DNA of 64,000 nt, taken from NCBI RefSeq assembly GCF_032884065.1, contig NW_027062617.1:1054001-1118000 (forward strand), in the 5' to 3' direction. How positions within the stretch are numbered: position 1 is the stretch's first letter; each line of letters begins with the position of its first letter. The stretch is from Artemia franciscana. Its lineage: Eukaryota > Arthropoda > Branchiopoda > Anostraca > Artemiidae. Shown piece by piece: positions 33,436 to 45,879 of the stretch. The notes under the pieces are model-generated. The model ran no database searches and had not been told where the DNA came from. It saw only the letters and a program-made list of their open reading frames with translations. Position numbers and translations under genes: made by a program.

Positions 33436-35627
33436 ACAAGAGCTAAGAGCTCATATGGCACTTGTGACAAGGCAAGAAGAGCTAAGAGCCAAGAGATCAT
33501 ATGGTATGAGCTCTAGCAAAATTCTATGAATCAATAGATTGATTTAAAAGGAAAATAAGAGGCTTAATGCCGGTCAGGATTTAAAATAAGAGCTCTGAGT
33601 CACGATGTCCTTCTAAATATCAAAATTCATTAAGATCTGATCACCCACTCGTATGTTATAAATACCTAATTTTTTCTAGTCTTTCCTCTCCTTTTAGCCC
33701 CCCCCCCAGATGGTCGAATCTGGGAAAACAACATTATTAAGTCAATTTGTGTAGCTCCCTGTCACGCCTACCAATTTTCATCGTCCTAGCACGTCCAAAA
33801 GCACCAAACTCGCCAAATCACTGAACCCCTCCCCCCAACTCAACCAAAGAGAGCGAATCCAGTACGGTTCCGTCAATCACTTATCAAGGACATTTGCTTA
33901 TTCTATCGACCAAGCTTAATCCCGATTCCTCCACTCCAAGTGTGTTCCAAGATTTCCCCCTCCAACTCCCCCCATGTCAAAAGATCTGGTAGGGATTTGA
34001 AATAAGAGCTCTGAGACATGAATTCCTTCTAAATATCAAATTTCATTAAGACCCGATCACCTATTCGTAAAATAAAAATACCCCAATTTTCACGTTTTCC
34101 AAGAATTCCGGTTTCCCCCTCTAACTCCCCCCAATGTCACAGGATCTGGTCGGAATTTAAAACTAGAGCTTTAAAGCGCAAGACCCTTCTAAATGTCAAA
34201 TTTCGTTAAGATCTGGTCACCCTTTCGTAAGTTATAAATACCTCAATTTTTAAAATTACCCCCCCCCCCCCCCAGCTCCACCAAAGAGAGCAGATCCGGT
34301 CCGATTATGTCAGTCACGCGCCTTAGACAAGTTTTTATTCTTCCAATCTAGTTTCATCCTGATCTCACCGCTTTAAGTATTTTCTAAGATTTCAGGATCC
34401 CCTTAACTGCCCCCCCAACTACGGTGTATCCGGTTGAGATTTAAAATAAGAGATCTGATTCACTTCTAAATATGAAGTTTCATGAAGATCCGATCACTCC
34501 TTCGTAAGTTAAATACATCATTTCTTCTAATTTTTCAGAATTACCCCCCCCCCCCCCCAATTGAGCAGATCCGTTCCAATTATGTAAATCACGTATCTAA
34601 GACTTCTGCTTATTTTTTCAACCAAGTTTCATCCCGATCCCTCCAATCTAAACATTTTCCATGATTTTAGGTTCCCCCACTCCAATTTCCCCCCAATGTC
34701 ACCAGATCTGGTCGGGACTTAAAATTAGAGCTTTGAGACAGGATATCCTTCTAAATATCAAATTTCATTGAGATCCGATCACCCGTTCGTAAGTTAAAAA
34801 TACCTCATTTTTCCTAATTTTACGGAATTAACCCCCCCCCCCCAACTACCCCAAAGAGAGCGGATCCGTTCCGGTTATGTCAATCATGTATTTAGGACTT
34901 GTGCTTACTTTTAACACCAAGTTTCATCCCGATTCCTCCACTCTAAGTGTTTTCCAAGTTTTAGGTTTCCCCCTCCCAACTCCCCCCCCCCAATGTCACC
35001 AGATCTGTTCAGGATTTAAAGAAAGACCTCTGAGACACGATATCCTTCTAAATATCAAATTTCATTGAAATCCGATCACCCGTTCGTAAGTTAAAAATAG
35101 CTCATTTTTCTAATTTTTCAGAATTAACCCCCCCCCCCCCAGACTACCCCAAAGAGAGCGGATCCGTTCTGGTTATGTCAATCATGTATCTAGGACTTGT
35201 GCTTATTTTTCCCACCAATTTTCATCCCGATCCCTCCACTCTAAGTGTTTTCCAAGATTTTAGGTTTCCCCCTCCCAAATCCCCCCCCCCCAATGTCACC
35301 AGATCCGGTCGGGATTTAAAATAACAGCTCTGAGATACGATATCCTTCCAAACATCAAATTTCATTGAGATCTGATAAACGTTCGTAAGTTAAAAATACT
35401 TCAATTTTTCTATATTTTCCAAATTAACGGGCCCACCACTCCCCCCCCCCAGATGGTCAAATCGGGAAAAACGAGTATTTCGAATTTAATCTGGTCCGGT
35501 CCCAGATACGCCTGCCAAATTTAATCGTCCTAGCTTACCTGGAAGTGCCTAAAGTAGCTAAACCGGGACCGACAGACCGCCAGAATTTGCGATTGTTATG
35601 CCACTTGGTTAATACCAAGTGCCATAA
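33436..35627 (+). mobile_element. Family B element, copy 1 (2.2 kb, tandem core)
   Basis: It begins caagagctaagagctcatatggcacttg and ends in the hairpin cacttggttaataccaagtg followed by ccataaa. The first TATGGCACTTG and last CAAGTGCCATA are an 11 bp inverted repeat. The core consists of about seven tandem units, each with ccttctaaatatcaaatttc, then gatccgatcacccgttcgta, long C-runs, ...ccaaagagagcggatcc and caagtttcatcccgatccc. Non-coding. A tandem core with a 3' hairpin resembles Helentron-derived (HINE/DINE-like) elements; that assignment is inference. Confidence 0.82.
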
Positions 35628-35694
35628 AAAATAAACGAAGAGAAAACCTTAAAAAAAGTGATTATCTCGAAGAAACCTAAAACAAAAACGGTAC

Positions 35695-36000
35695 ATGTAT
35701 GACAGAGCATCTACCTATCAAATTGTTCATTCATTGAGAACCGTTTTTTTTTCGTTTGTTTCTTTCAACTTAGCGTGAGACAAGACAAAGGGAAGCAACA
35801 GAATAGATGGAAAATAAACAATTTGGGCTATATATTTACAAATTGGTGGGGGGGGGGTTGCGGTGAAGTATTTAGACAGACTAGAAACCAATTCTTCCTT
35901 CATAATATGCAGATTTAATCATACCTGACACATTAGGCATGCAGACCCACTATACTTTACCCCCCTAATTTACAAATATATAGCCCAAATTTGTTTCTAA
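35695..36000. mobile_element. Family C foldback element, copy 3
   Basis: The core is bounded by tttgggctatatatttacaa (35822) and acaaatatatagcccaaat (about 35992). The left extension contains agcgtgagacaagacaaagg, matching copy 1. The interior keeps gtatttagacag, cataatatgcag and cattaggcatgcagaccc. Weak similarity to the copy 1 flank continues to about 36080. Confidence 0.75.
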
Positions 36001-36844
36001 AGCATTATATTTTTATCATACTTAGGTATATTTCATTAAGATTGAGCGTCAGAGAGGGGCTATATCATACAAGTACCCCAAAAACAAAAATTGATATTAG
36101 GTTAAACTTAAAACTGACTAAAATTAGGTAAATAAGAGTTAGACTATATCCCCGTTAAAACTCCTAAGGAGTTTTTGCAATTTACTGAAAGTCAAATATT
36201 TTTAAACAAGTTTCCCTTTTCATTATAACACTGAAAAAATAGAGAAATGCTTATACTGCAGGAATTTTTCTTCTAATGTATATCAGCATATTTAAAGATA
36301 TCCATTTGGTCTCATTAAAATGATATACACTAAATCTTTATCAATGTTTTCTTTCTTTTTAAAGCCATTTCTCAGAAATGTATAAAAAACAAACATTCAT
36401 TGATTGACAAATCCAAAAGATCGCCGCAGTAAACTGATGAGATTACTTTAAACACATAACTGACAGTTTTATTTAATAATTTAAACTGAAATGGGATCAA
36501 AAGAAAGAATTGTGACCAAATGTTCTTTGAAAACATGAAAAACTGGCCGCAAAAGTGGCTTTTTAAAGAAAAAGTATGTTTCTATCTTATAAATTAGTTA
36601 TGAAAAGAATTCCAAAAAAGTTTTCAAAAGAAGAGAAAAGAGGAGAAAAGAAATACAGGTGTACTATGATTTAGCCTTAAAAGGAACAGAAATTACTATC
36701 AACCGATCAGCAAAGACAAACATAAAATGAAAGGAAACTAAAATGAATGATAAATTCAAACTTAAAACGAACATATATCAGAGGCAATGCTATAGCGTTG
36801 CGTACAGTAGAGGCCAAAAGGCTTCAATATTTTATTATTATTTT
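36001..36844. other. No recognised gene; decayed family A-like motifs
   Basis: Nothing coding. At about 36757 the phrase attcaaacttaaaacgaaca recalls family A foldback arms, but no full arm is present. Confidence 0.35.
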
Positions 36845-37135
36845 TTTCCAGAGGCGCTTCATATGAATGAGACGGTCGTATAAACGTCAGAGGGGGCTCA
36901 TTCGATTGGAAATCGAAAATTCTAGCGCCCTTTTTAAGAGTCAAAAGTGAGAAGAGAACTAGCCATCTCCCCCAATCCCTCGTTTCCCCAAATGCATCCG
37001 ATCAGAGTTTTGAGGTGGCCATTTTGTTCAAAATAATCCAGAGATCAAATTACTATGCCTCCAGGGTTTACAAAATCCCCTACAGCCCTCAGGGTAAGTA
37101 CTGCAAGTTTTGCAAGTTGCCCATTATTACCGTGC
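36845..37135 (+). mobile_element. Old family A body fragment
   Basis: gcgccctttttaagagtcaa, then atcagagttttgaggtggcc and attttgttcaaaataatcc, follow the order of the family A body, in heavily diverged form, ending at the 3' end of the non-LTR element. Confidence 0.55.
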
Positions 37136-37139
37136 GGAT

Positions 37140-40100
37140 GGAATAGAATAGAATTTAATTCAAGAATTTCTTTCACAGCATGGTTATCGAATTTGAATTT
37201 CGCGTCAAAAACATCTGTAGTACATATATATCGTAACGAAAAATCCTCGTCATCACTGATGTTACGTCAAACATAATACAATGTACAAAATACATAAATA
37301 AAATGAGTCAAAACTTAGTTAAAAAAAAACAACAACAACAACAAAGAAAAAAACAACCAAAAATTAATGACTAGTTTTCCTGGCTATTATCCAATTCAAC
37401 AAAACTCAAAACTCTTGCGAAATCTTTCATGTTTAAAAGGGACGGGAGTCAATCCGGGGACATTTTGGGTCTGTTACAGGCGGGAAGGTAGGGATTGGGG
37501 ATAATGGAACATAATAAGGGAACAGACAGGCTCCTGGTATCAAAAAGGACGCAAAGGAGATTCCTTCTCGCGGCCAACGTGACGAGTTCGAACCTACCTA
37601 GTAGATAATGCTATGGATCCTTCCCTTCACAAATTATGATTCTAGGTGTTCATTTTTGGACATATTCAATCTTACAAATATGCTCGGAAGAAAGACCGAA
37701 ATGCCACACCTGACAAGCATACTTCAGTACTGGCTGGATGAAAGAACAATAAAGTTGGAGAAGATCCTTAATCCTTAGGGAGAAAAGAAAATTTCATCAG
37801 AATTTCTAACATGAAAACCGAAGGGAAGATTGTTAGAGGATGTTTTGGACATGGGTATCCCACTTCAAGTCGTCAGTAATTATCACCCCAAGTACTTTAT
37901 TGCATGTGACAGAGATGTCGGGAGGAATGGGGTGACTTTCAAAAATTAGCTGTCATAACTGACAATTTATGAGCTTTGACTTCATCAAACAGTTCGTGGT
38001 AACGAACTGTAGTAAAGAGCGACCCGACTCATTAGTAAACGAAACTCTAAAAAACGGAACTTCGATGCTAAAAGATATATGAAAAGAATCAGATTTTTAT
38101 GCTGATTTTAAATATATAAGTTTCATCAAATTTAGTCTTTGTCATCGAAAGTTACGAGCCTGAGAAAATTTGCCTTATTTTGGAAAATAGGGGGAAACAC
38201 CTCCTAAAGGTGTTTCACACCATCGCATTCAGCGTAAAATCACACCATCGCATTCAGCGTATCAGAGAACCCTACAGAAAAAATTTCAAGGTCCAATCTA
38301 CAAAAATGTGGGATTTCGTATTTTTTGCCAGAAGACAAATCACGGGTGCGTGTTTATTTGTTTTTTTTTTCCCCCAGGGGTCATCATATCGACCAAGTGG
38401 TCCTAGAATTTCGCAAGAGGGCTCATTCTAACGGAAATGAAAAGTTCTAGTGCCCTTTTTAAGTGACCAAAAAAATTGGAGGGCACCTAGACCTCCTCCC
38501 ACGCTCATTTTTCTCCGAAGTCAACAGATCAAAATTTTGAGATAGCCATTTTGTTCCGCATAGTCAAAAACCATAATAACTATGTCTTTGGGAATGGCTT
38601 CCTCCCCCACAGTCCCTGGGGGAGGGGCTGCAAGTTACAAACATCGACCAGTGTTTACATATAATAATGGTTATTGGGAAGTGTACAGTCGTTTTCAGGG
38701 GATTTTTTTTTGGTTTTTGGGGTGGGGTTGAGGGGCGGGGGCTATGTAGGAGGATCTTTCCTTGTAGAAATATGTCACGGGGGAACAGAAATTCAATGAA
38801 AAGGGCGCAGGATTTTCTAAAATTACTTTAAAAAAAACAATGAAAAAATAAACATGGAAAGGTTTTTCAACTGAAAGTAAAGAGTAGCATTGAAACTTAA
38901 GACAAACAGAGATTATTACGCATATAAGGGCTTCTAAAAATGCTTTAGCATAAAGAGTGAGGTATTTAGGAGGGGATAAATACCTCGCTATTTTTGCTAT
39001 AGTATTTTTAGCAATTTCAACTATTTATTCTACGGCCTTTCTGTTTCAGGGGTCATTCTTAAAGAATTGGGACAAAACTTACGATTTAGTGTAAAGAACG
39101 AGGTATTAACGAGGGTGCAAACCCCCTCATATACATAATAAAAATTAAAGAATATAAAAGTTTGTTACGTAAGTTAATTATTAAGTTACGTATATTTTTT
39201 ACTAATAAAAAAATTCGTTAAAAATTAAAATTTACAGTTGCCTTTTTATGTAACCGAAAAATTGTATGGCAACTAGGCCTCCTTCCCCATACCTTATTTC
39301 TCAAAATCGTCTGATCAAAACTAAGAGAAAGCCATTTAGTCAAAAAAGGAATTAATATGCAAATTTCATTTTAATAATTTATGTGTGGAGAGCCAAAATC
39401 AAACATGTATTAATTCAAAAACGTTCAGAAATTACATAAAAAAACTTGTTTTTTTAACTGAAAGTAAGGAGCGACATTGAAACTTAAAACGAACAGAAAT
39501 TACTCCGTATATGAAATGGGTTGTCCCCTCCACAATCCCTCGCTCTTTACGCTAAAGTTTGACGCTTTGGCACAATTCTGCTTTAAAAAAAAATTAAATT
39601 AAAAAATTTAATGTGCAGACAGGTTGTCCACATACTTAGGTCGATCTATGTGGTCAGTCATGAGGCTATTTATTATTATAAGGAATAAAAAGGGACCCAG
39701 CAAGGTTTCCTAGGAGACCCCGCAAAAGATAGGAAGGGAATCGGGATAAACATTTTTATATTTAAGGACTTGAGAACGAGTTATTAAAAAAGAAGCATAA
39801 ATTTTAACTAAAAAAGGACGTCAGCAGTTTATTTACAAGGGTCTTGTGGTCAATTAGGTCGAACGCTTTCTGGAGACCAATTAATAAAAGATTCAACAAG
39901 TATCAGGGTTTTCAAGGTTTTTAAGATTGGTGTCAAGAAGACTAACGAGGTAATCTAAAGTAGGGATGTCTCCTTCAGGTTTCCAAACTGCTGTATGTCA
40001 ATAGTCCTTTAAGCAATAAGCTAAGAAACCCTCGTATATTTTTGAAAAAAAACTGGGATCAATGTGAGCGGCCGTACTACAGTAAAATCGTTCAGGCCTC

Positions 40101-40790
40101 CCTTCTTCTGGATTGGAGTAATACAGCCGAGCTTCTAGCACGACTGGTACATTCGGAATTACTAATATCATTAAAAATGCTAACAAGGGTTATTGATAGT
40201 TTATCAGGGAATGCTTTTATTTGATCAACTAGATATATATAGGACATATACTACTTTTTTCAGTTTCTGTATTTGTTTTATTATGTCCTTCGTTGAAAAT
40301 TTTCGGGACTTTATCTTTTGTAGTCTCAGGGATTAGATGGTTTCGGAGAGAGGAGAGGGACGTTTGTACAATGTTAGCGAGATGTTATTAAGCTCATTGG
40401 ATGTCTGTTTAGGCGATTCATCCTGGAGAAAATCAAGGTTCTTACACGGACAACCCCCTATTTCTTTCACTTTCTTAAATTATTGCTGAGGTTTGCTCTG
40501 TTTCAAGCGATTTAATTTATTTTTACGATAACGAGAAACAGCACGACGTATTTCTTCCGTTATTTGTTTACGGAGAGCTATGGCATCATCTTTCTTTCCA
40601 ACTTGAAAAAGTTTTAATTTCAAACGGATAAGCCCTTTTATTTTTTCATTAATGTTAGGTTTATCTGAGGAGTATACCTTCTTGGTAACCTCTGGGAAAC
40701 ATTTTGGGTAATTTGTCATTAATTTTGATCAAAAATCCTTGACCAGTGCTTCCACTATCTCGGATTTTTCCGACATTGTCTTTTTTTGGC
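37140..40790 (-). mobile_element. Decayed non-LTR retrotransposon, split by a family A insertion
   Basis: Minus strand. The intact frame 40719-40480 (79 codons) reads as the basic linker before a reverse transcriptase (for example KPNINEKIKGLIRLKLKL). Downstream, with stops and frame changes, come AFDLIDHKTLVNKL (RT motif A region, about 39860), LLGPFLFLIIINSL (motif B region, about 39690) and YVDN in place of YADD (about 39640). Beyond the inserted family A element (37985-39590) the RT resumes with KVLGVIITDDLKWDTHVQN (about 37870) and YCSFIQPVLKYACQVWH (about 37720). It ends near 37140 in an (ATTCT)n-like tail (tctattctattcc). This order fits CR1/Jockey-type elements. No active protein is possible. 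Confidence 0.75.
37985..39590 (+). mobile_element. Family A element inserted in the non-LTR retrotransposon
   Basis: It starts TC at 37985 preceded by A, then the perfect hairpin cagttcgtggtaacgaactg. The full 1.7 kb organisation is followed until the terminal foldback, whose left arm and loop are present but whose right arm is missing after about 39590. It is flanked on both sides by reverse transcriptase sequence of one minus-strand element, so it inserted after that element. Confidence 0.85.
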
Positions 40791-40965
40791 CCACTTGACA
40801 GACATTAAAACATTTTGTCGGGTGGCAAAATATTGTCGGATTTTTAGTAAAAAACGGATATTTGTTAGATTTTTAATTGTTCTAGATTTTCTTTTTTTTT
40901 TACCAGAGAAGGATTTCCAACCTAGCGAAAAAGGTAGACCCTTCTCTTAGCTATTATTAAATAAA

Positions 40966-42695
40966 AAAAAAACTAGTTTTTTTTTAAACTGAAAGTAAGG
41001 AGAGACACTAAAACTTAAAACGAACAGAAATTGCTCCGTATATGAAATGGATTATCCCCTGCGCAATCCCTCGCTCTTTACGCTAAAGCTTTTAATTGTT
41101 TTAAAAAGTAGAATTGTGGCAAAGAGTCAAAATTTAGCGTAAAGAGCGAGGGATTGCGGAGGGGACAATCCATTTCATATACGGAGTAATTTCTGTTCGT
41201 TTTAAGTTTTAATGTCACTCCTTACTTTCAGCTAAAAAACTATTTTTTTTTTATTTAATTTCTGAACGTTTTTGAATTAATGCATGCTTGATTTTGGCTC
41301 TCCGCACAAAAATTATTACAATGAAATTTGTATATTAATTCTTTTTTGGCTAAATGGCTTTCTCTTGATTTTGATCAGACGATTTTGAGAAATAAGGGGT
41401 GGGGAAGGAGGCCTAGTTGCCCTCCAATTTTTCGGTTACTTAAAAAGGCAACTAGAGCTTTTAATTTTTAACGAAAGTTTTTATTAGTAAAATATATACG
41501 CAACTTAAGAATTAACTTACGTAACAAACTTTTATATTCTTATATTTTTATTATGTATACGAGGGGGTTTTTACCCTTATTAATACCTTGCTCTTTACAC
41601 TAAATCGTAAGTTTTATCCCGATTCTTTAAGAATGACCCCTGAATCAGAAAAGCCGTAGAATAAATAGTTGAAATTACTAAAAAATACTCTAGAATAAAG
41701 AGTTATGTATTTATCTCCTCCTAAATACCTCGCTCTTTATGTTAAAGTATTTTTAGAACCCCTCATATGCGTAATAATCTCTGTTCGTTTTAAGTTTCAA
41801 TGCTGCTCCTTACTTTCAATTGAAAGAACGTTTTCATGTTTATTTTTTCATTGTTTTTTTTATAGTAATGCTAGAAAATCCTACACCATTTTCATTGAAT
41901 TTTTCTTCCCCCATGACATATTCCTCCAAGGAAGAATCCTCCCACATAGCCCCCTCCCCTCAACCCCACCCCCAAACAAAAAAAGTCCTCCTGAAAATGT
42001 CTGTACACTTCCCAATAACCATTACTATATGTAAACACTGGTCAAAGTTTGTAACTTGCAGCCCTCCCCCAGGGATTGTGAGGGAGTAAGTCATTCCCAA
42101 AGACATAGTTATAATGGTTTCCAACTATGCGGAACAAAATGGCTATCTCAGAATTTTGATCCGTTGACTTTGGGAAAAAACGAGCGTGGGAGGGGGCCTA
42201 GGTGCCCTCCAATTTTTTTGGTCACTGAAAAAGGGCACTAGAACTTTTCATTTTCGTTAGAATGAGCCCTCTTGCGACATTCTAGGACCACTTGGTCGAT
42301 ACGATGACCCCTGGAAAAAAACAAAAAACAAATAAACACGCACCCGTGATTTGTCTTCTGGCAAAAAATACGAAATTCCACATTTTTGTAGATAGGAGCT
42401 TGAAATTTTTGCTATAGGGTTCTCTGATACGCCAAGTGCGATGGTGTGATTTTTGATAAGATTCTATGACTTTTAAGGGGGTATTTCCCCCTATTTTTCA
42501 AAATAAGGCACATTTTCTCAGGCTCGTAACTTTTGATGAAAAAGACTAAATTTGATGAAACATATATATTAGGAATCAGCATAAAAATTCAATCCTTTTG
42601 ATGTATCTTTAAGCATCAAAATTACGTTTTTAGAGTTTCGTTTACTATTGAGCCGTGTCGCTCCTTACTACAGTTCGTTACCACGAACTGTTTAA
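40966..42695 (-). mobile_element. Family A element, full-length 1.7 kb, reference copy
   Basis: On the minus strand the element starts at 42695-42690 with the hairpin cagttcgtggtaacgaactg, then tagtaaggagcgacacggc. It ends at about 40970 with ttaaaaaaaaaactag-type sequence (plus strand aactagttttt). The terminal foldback is at 40975-41235 with arms of about 110 bases: ggattatcccctgcgcaatcc on one side and ggattgcggaggggacaatcc on the other. The whole element is non-coding; the frames at 41705-42241 lie inside it. It separates the non-LTR relic from the hAT relic. Confidence 0.88.
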
Positions 42696-42709
42696 AAAAA
42701 AAGATATAT

Positions 42710-43915
42710 CATTAAGTAGTGATAACTAGTGCAATAAGGCAAAATCTTTGAAAATTTGTTGCAGTTTTGTTCTCTAATAAGGAGTTTGAAATACAAATAG
42801 ACCTGCTTGAAATGGTTGAGAGTTGTGATGGGAAAGCGGGAACCATTTTCAACTTTATATGAGATGTTCTTCAAGATAAAATATACCTAAAGAGGACTTG
42901 GTTTGGATTCTGTGCGGACACGTTAATACTACTTTTAGGTGTGATAACTCGGTTTTGAGCAGAATCAAAGACAAACTCCCATCTGTGATTTGTGTCAAGT
43001 GCAGCAGTCATTCAGTTAATTTAGTTGCTTCTTATGCTTGCAAACAATTACCAAAGCAATTGGAAGATCTGTGTCACACAGTATATAATCACTTCAGCAT
43101 GAGTGCCAAAAGATGCTCTGAGTTCGAATTGCACCAGAAGTTTACAGACACCCCAGTCCTGAACGTACTTGTCCCATGTCAGACACGTTGGCCGCTCTTC
43201 AGATGTGCGTTGAGCGACTATTGCATAATTGGGATGTGCTTAGTAACTACTTTCAGGGAGTAGTAGCTGAAGATCCAACTCACGCGAATGACTGGGCTTC
43301 GCAAGCCCTAAAATAACCACTGCTTCGAATTCAACTTGAGTTCCAGCTCTATGTGCTGGAGCCTGTTTACATATTTTAACCCTCTTTTCCAATGTGAAAA
43401 ATCTTTGTTTCAAAAATAAAATTAGAGGTGGAGATACTTCTAAGAAATCTGACCATGAATTTCATGAAGACTAGCTACATTAGATCTCCGCTGAATCTTG
43501 ACCCTGACAAAGTAAGTGAATACCTTCAAGGTGAGGATGTGTACTTGGGGATGGCAGCTCATGAGTCTCTTCAATCCTTGTAGTCAAATTTGAGTACAAA
43601 AGCAGATGAATGCGAAGTGAATGTCATCTATGAATGTCATCGTAAGTTATATTTGGAGGCAGTGAAGCAAACCAAGCATCGAATCTCGTTTGAGGACGAA
43701 CTAATTACGTTGTGTAAAATCATTGACCCTACGAAAGCTTTGGAAATAGGTATAATGTGTCTTCAGCAAAAGATTCTACAGAGATACAGTACACTGTCGT
43801 GGGATGGAAGAAAAATAGTAGAGGAATGGCGGAGTTTACTGCTTTTTGATCTTCCAAATGTGACGTCACGTGGCTTCTACGAAAACACCAAAAGGTACTC
43901 ACAGGCTGTCTAACA
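42710..43915 (+). pseudogene. Decayed hAT-type transposase or transposase-derived protein
   Basis: Coding similarity starts just right of the family A copy (DLLEMVESCDGKAGTIFN, about 42797). It continues in another frame with NSVLSRIKDKLPSVICVKCSSH (written here in parts: NSVLSRIKDK and HSVNLVASYACKQLPK, about 42950-43060) and CQTRWPLF near 43170. It then shifts frame to CVERLLHNWDVL (about 43205) and resumes at 43590-43913 with a helical, acidic segment. The SH-x-NL-A-YAC and QTRW blocks are typical of hAT-superfamily transposases of the DUF4371/ZMYM-like type. At least three frame changes and internal stops are visible, so it is dead. The 5' part is missing, probably because of the insertion at 40966-42695 or earlier loss. 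Confidence 0.7.
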
Positions 43916-45738
43916 TAATCAGTATTGTCCAATACATCCCTAATTTACCATTTTGAACGTTGTTATAGAGTAGTTCTTTTCAACCATGAAAGATGTTAAA
44001 ACAGACAATAGAAACTCGCTCAAAAGTGTTACCTTTACCTTGATTATGCAGGCCAAGGCTTGTATGAAAAGAAAAAGACAAGTGTCCTATAACACTTCCA
44101 TGCCCCCCTCTTAAAACTACTCAAAACTGTAAAAGCCAACGTGACGGCTGAGAATTATGTTCAGCGTAGTCAAAACAGTGCAGCTAGAAAAAGAAAAAAA
44201 TGGTGAATGTTTTTTTTTTATTTGAGGAAAAAAGGATTTTAAATGATTTTTTTAAATATATGAGGTGAAAAAGAATAAAAGTGACTGTGAATGAGGTGCG
44301 GATTTTTTTTTGGAATGGTAAAGATATAAATGTTACCACTGAGGGAGGAAGAGCTGTATGACAGACAGCGAAAAAGCTTGTCTCGTGAAAAGAAAAATAT
44401 TCCTGTATGACAGGATACTGTCAGAATTTTCGGTTGGAATCGGAAATTTGTTGGATTTTAGACCAGTGTGGTGTCGAAAAATGTCGGATTTTCTCTGGTA
44501 GGGTATCGGAACTTCCAGACTTTTTAAACTAACCGATCGGAAATCTGGTATGAACGAAGTGGACGCACTGACCTTGAATTATTATCGGCCAGTAAGAAAA
44601 TTCAGAAACTAAGTCATTTGCTTTAAAAACTAGCTGTGGTTAAAAATTTAGCATGGGATGATAGGTACCACAGAGGAGAGGGGGGGGGTTGAGGGTAGTT
44701 GGATTGCTGAAAAAGGTTTAAAGGTTGGTGCAAATAACATCCAAACCTTTTGTAGTAGGAAAATCAACAATTTACTTAAAGATTCTGATCTTGGCACAGA
44801 TAATTAAGACTAAGTTCTTTTGCGTCTCCTGCTACAAAATGCCAGCATTTGGGTACTTCGTGAGTATTAGGGGGAGGGGGAGAAATATACCGCTGGTAAG
44901 ACCCCTGAGGTATTATTGCTTCCCTATACTACAGACTCCACACCTTATTTGGGCACTAAAGATTGGGCAATCCAATTCAGATCATTGACCTACATACAAA
45001 TAGGTATCCGAGGTTTAAATGATTTGCATAACCAGTAAAAAAAACCAGCCCAAGGAAAATTGAAAAACCCCTTTAGTAATACCAGTCTGGACATGATGAA
45101 AGTAAACCATTTTATTTCATTTCAAATTGGAGTAATATAATATATGATAAAGTATTGAACTTTACTCGACAGCATCTATAGCATAGGCATAGTGTAACCG
45201 CTTGTATCATCATGTTCATCGAAATGAGTGCTTATATCCACACTTCTTTTAGAGGGAACTTATGGTCATCCATGTCCCACCTCCAAGGGTGCAAATGCCC
45301 ATCCCTCAGCTTTTTGCCTTCTTTTTTATACCTCCTTTTTTCTATCTTCAATCTTTTTAAATTTTTATTTTTTTATTTTTTTCAACTTCGAAATTTTTTC
45401 AACTTTTTTTATCATGTCTTAAATGACATAAAATATACTTAAAACAAAAAATCACTGATGATATTTTCAAAATACGAAATGAAGATGACATAGATTTGTT
45501 AGTGTATTAGAAACCTTTTGCTTGTAGTGATATTTTTTGGACTTGTTTTTTGGACCTCGAATATTTTAGACTTGGAATTTTTTGGACTCAGAACTTATTG
45601 TGCACAGATTTTTTTTTTCTATCAGGAGCTGATTCTGTCAAGTGATTTTTTTTTGGAAGGGTGCCAGACAAGAAGGGTTCAGACAAGCAAACACAAAAAG
45701 ACAGAAACAAGCAAGCACCCGCTCAGACACACAAACAC
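43916..45738. other. No recognised gene
   Basis: Possible 3' remainder of the hAT relic near its start. Phrases around 44430-44520 (gtcggattttctctggtag) recall, in inverted form, sequence near 40770-40905, suggesting a dispersed unknown repeat. The frames at 44725-44988, 45212-45442 and 45518-45826 have no domain features. Confidence 0.35.
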
Positions 45739-45791
45739 ACAGAGAGCGAGAAGGAGAGAGAAAGAACGAGAAAGAGAGAGAGAGAGAGAGA
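45739..45791. repeat. GA-rich microsatellite
   Basis: gagaaggagagagaaagaacg followed by an (AG)n run ending at 45791. It is preceded by a loosely repeated acaagcaa/acacaaa sequence. Not coding. Confidence 0.85.
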
Positions 45792-45879
45792 TAACTGATT
45801 TATTAACCAAAAGAACGCTTGCATAATCTTTCAACGATCATCGGGGAAACCCATTGGGTTATAAATGATGGTTGTTTAA

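Noticed and set aside
41705..42241. Three overlapping frames of 61-109 codons
   Set aside because: All lie in the reverse orientation of a family A element, and peptides are not kept between copies.
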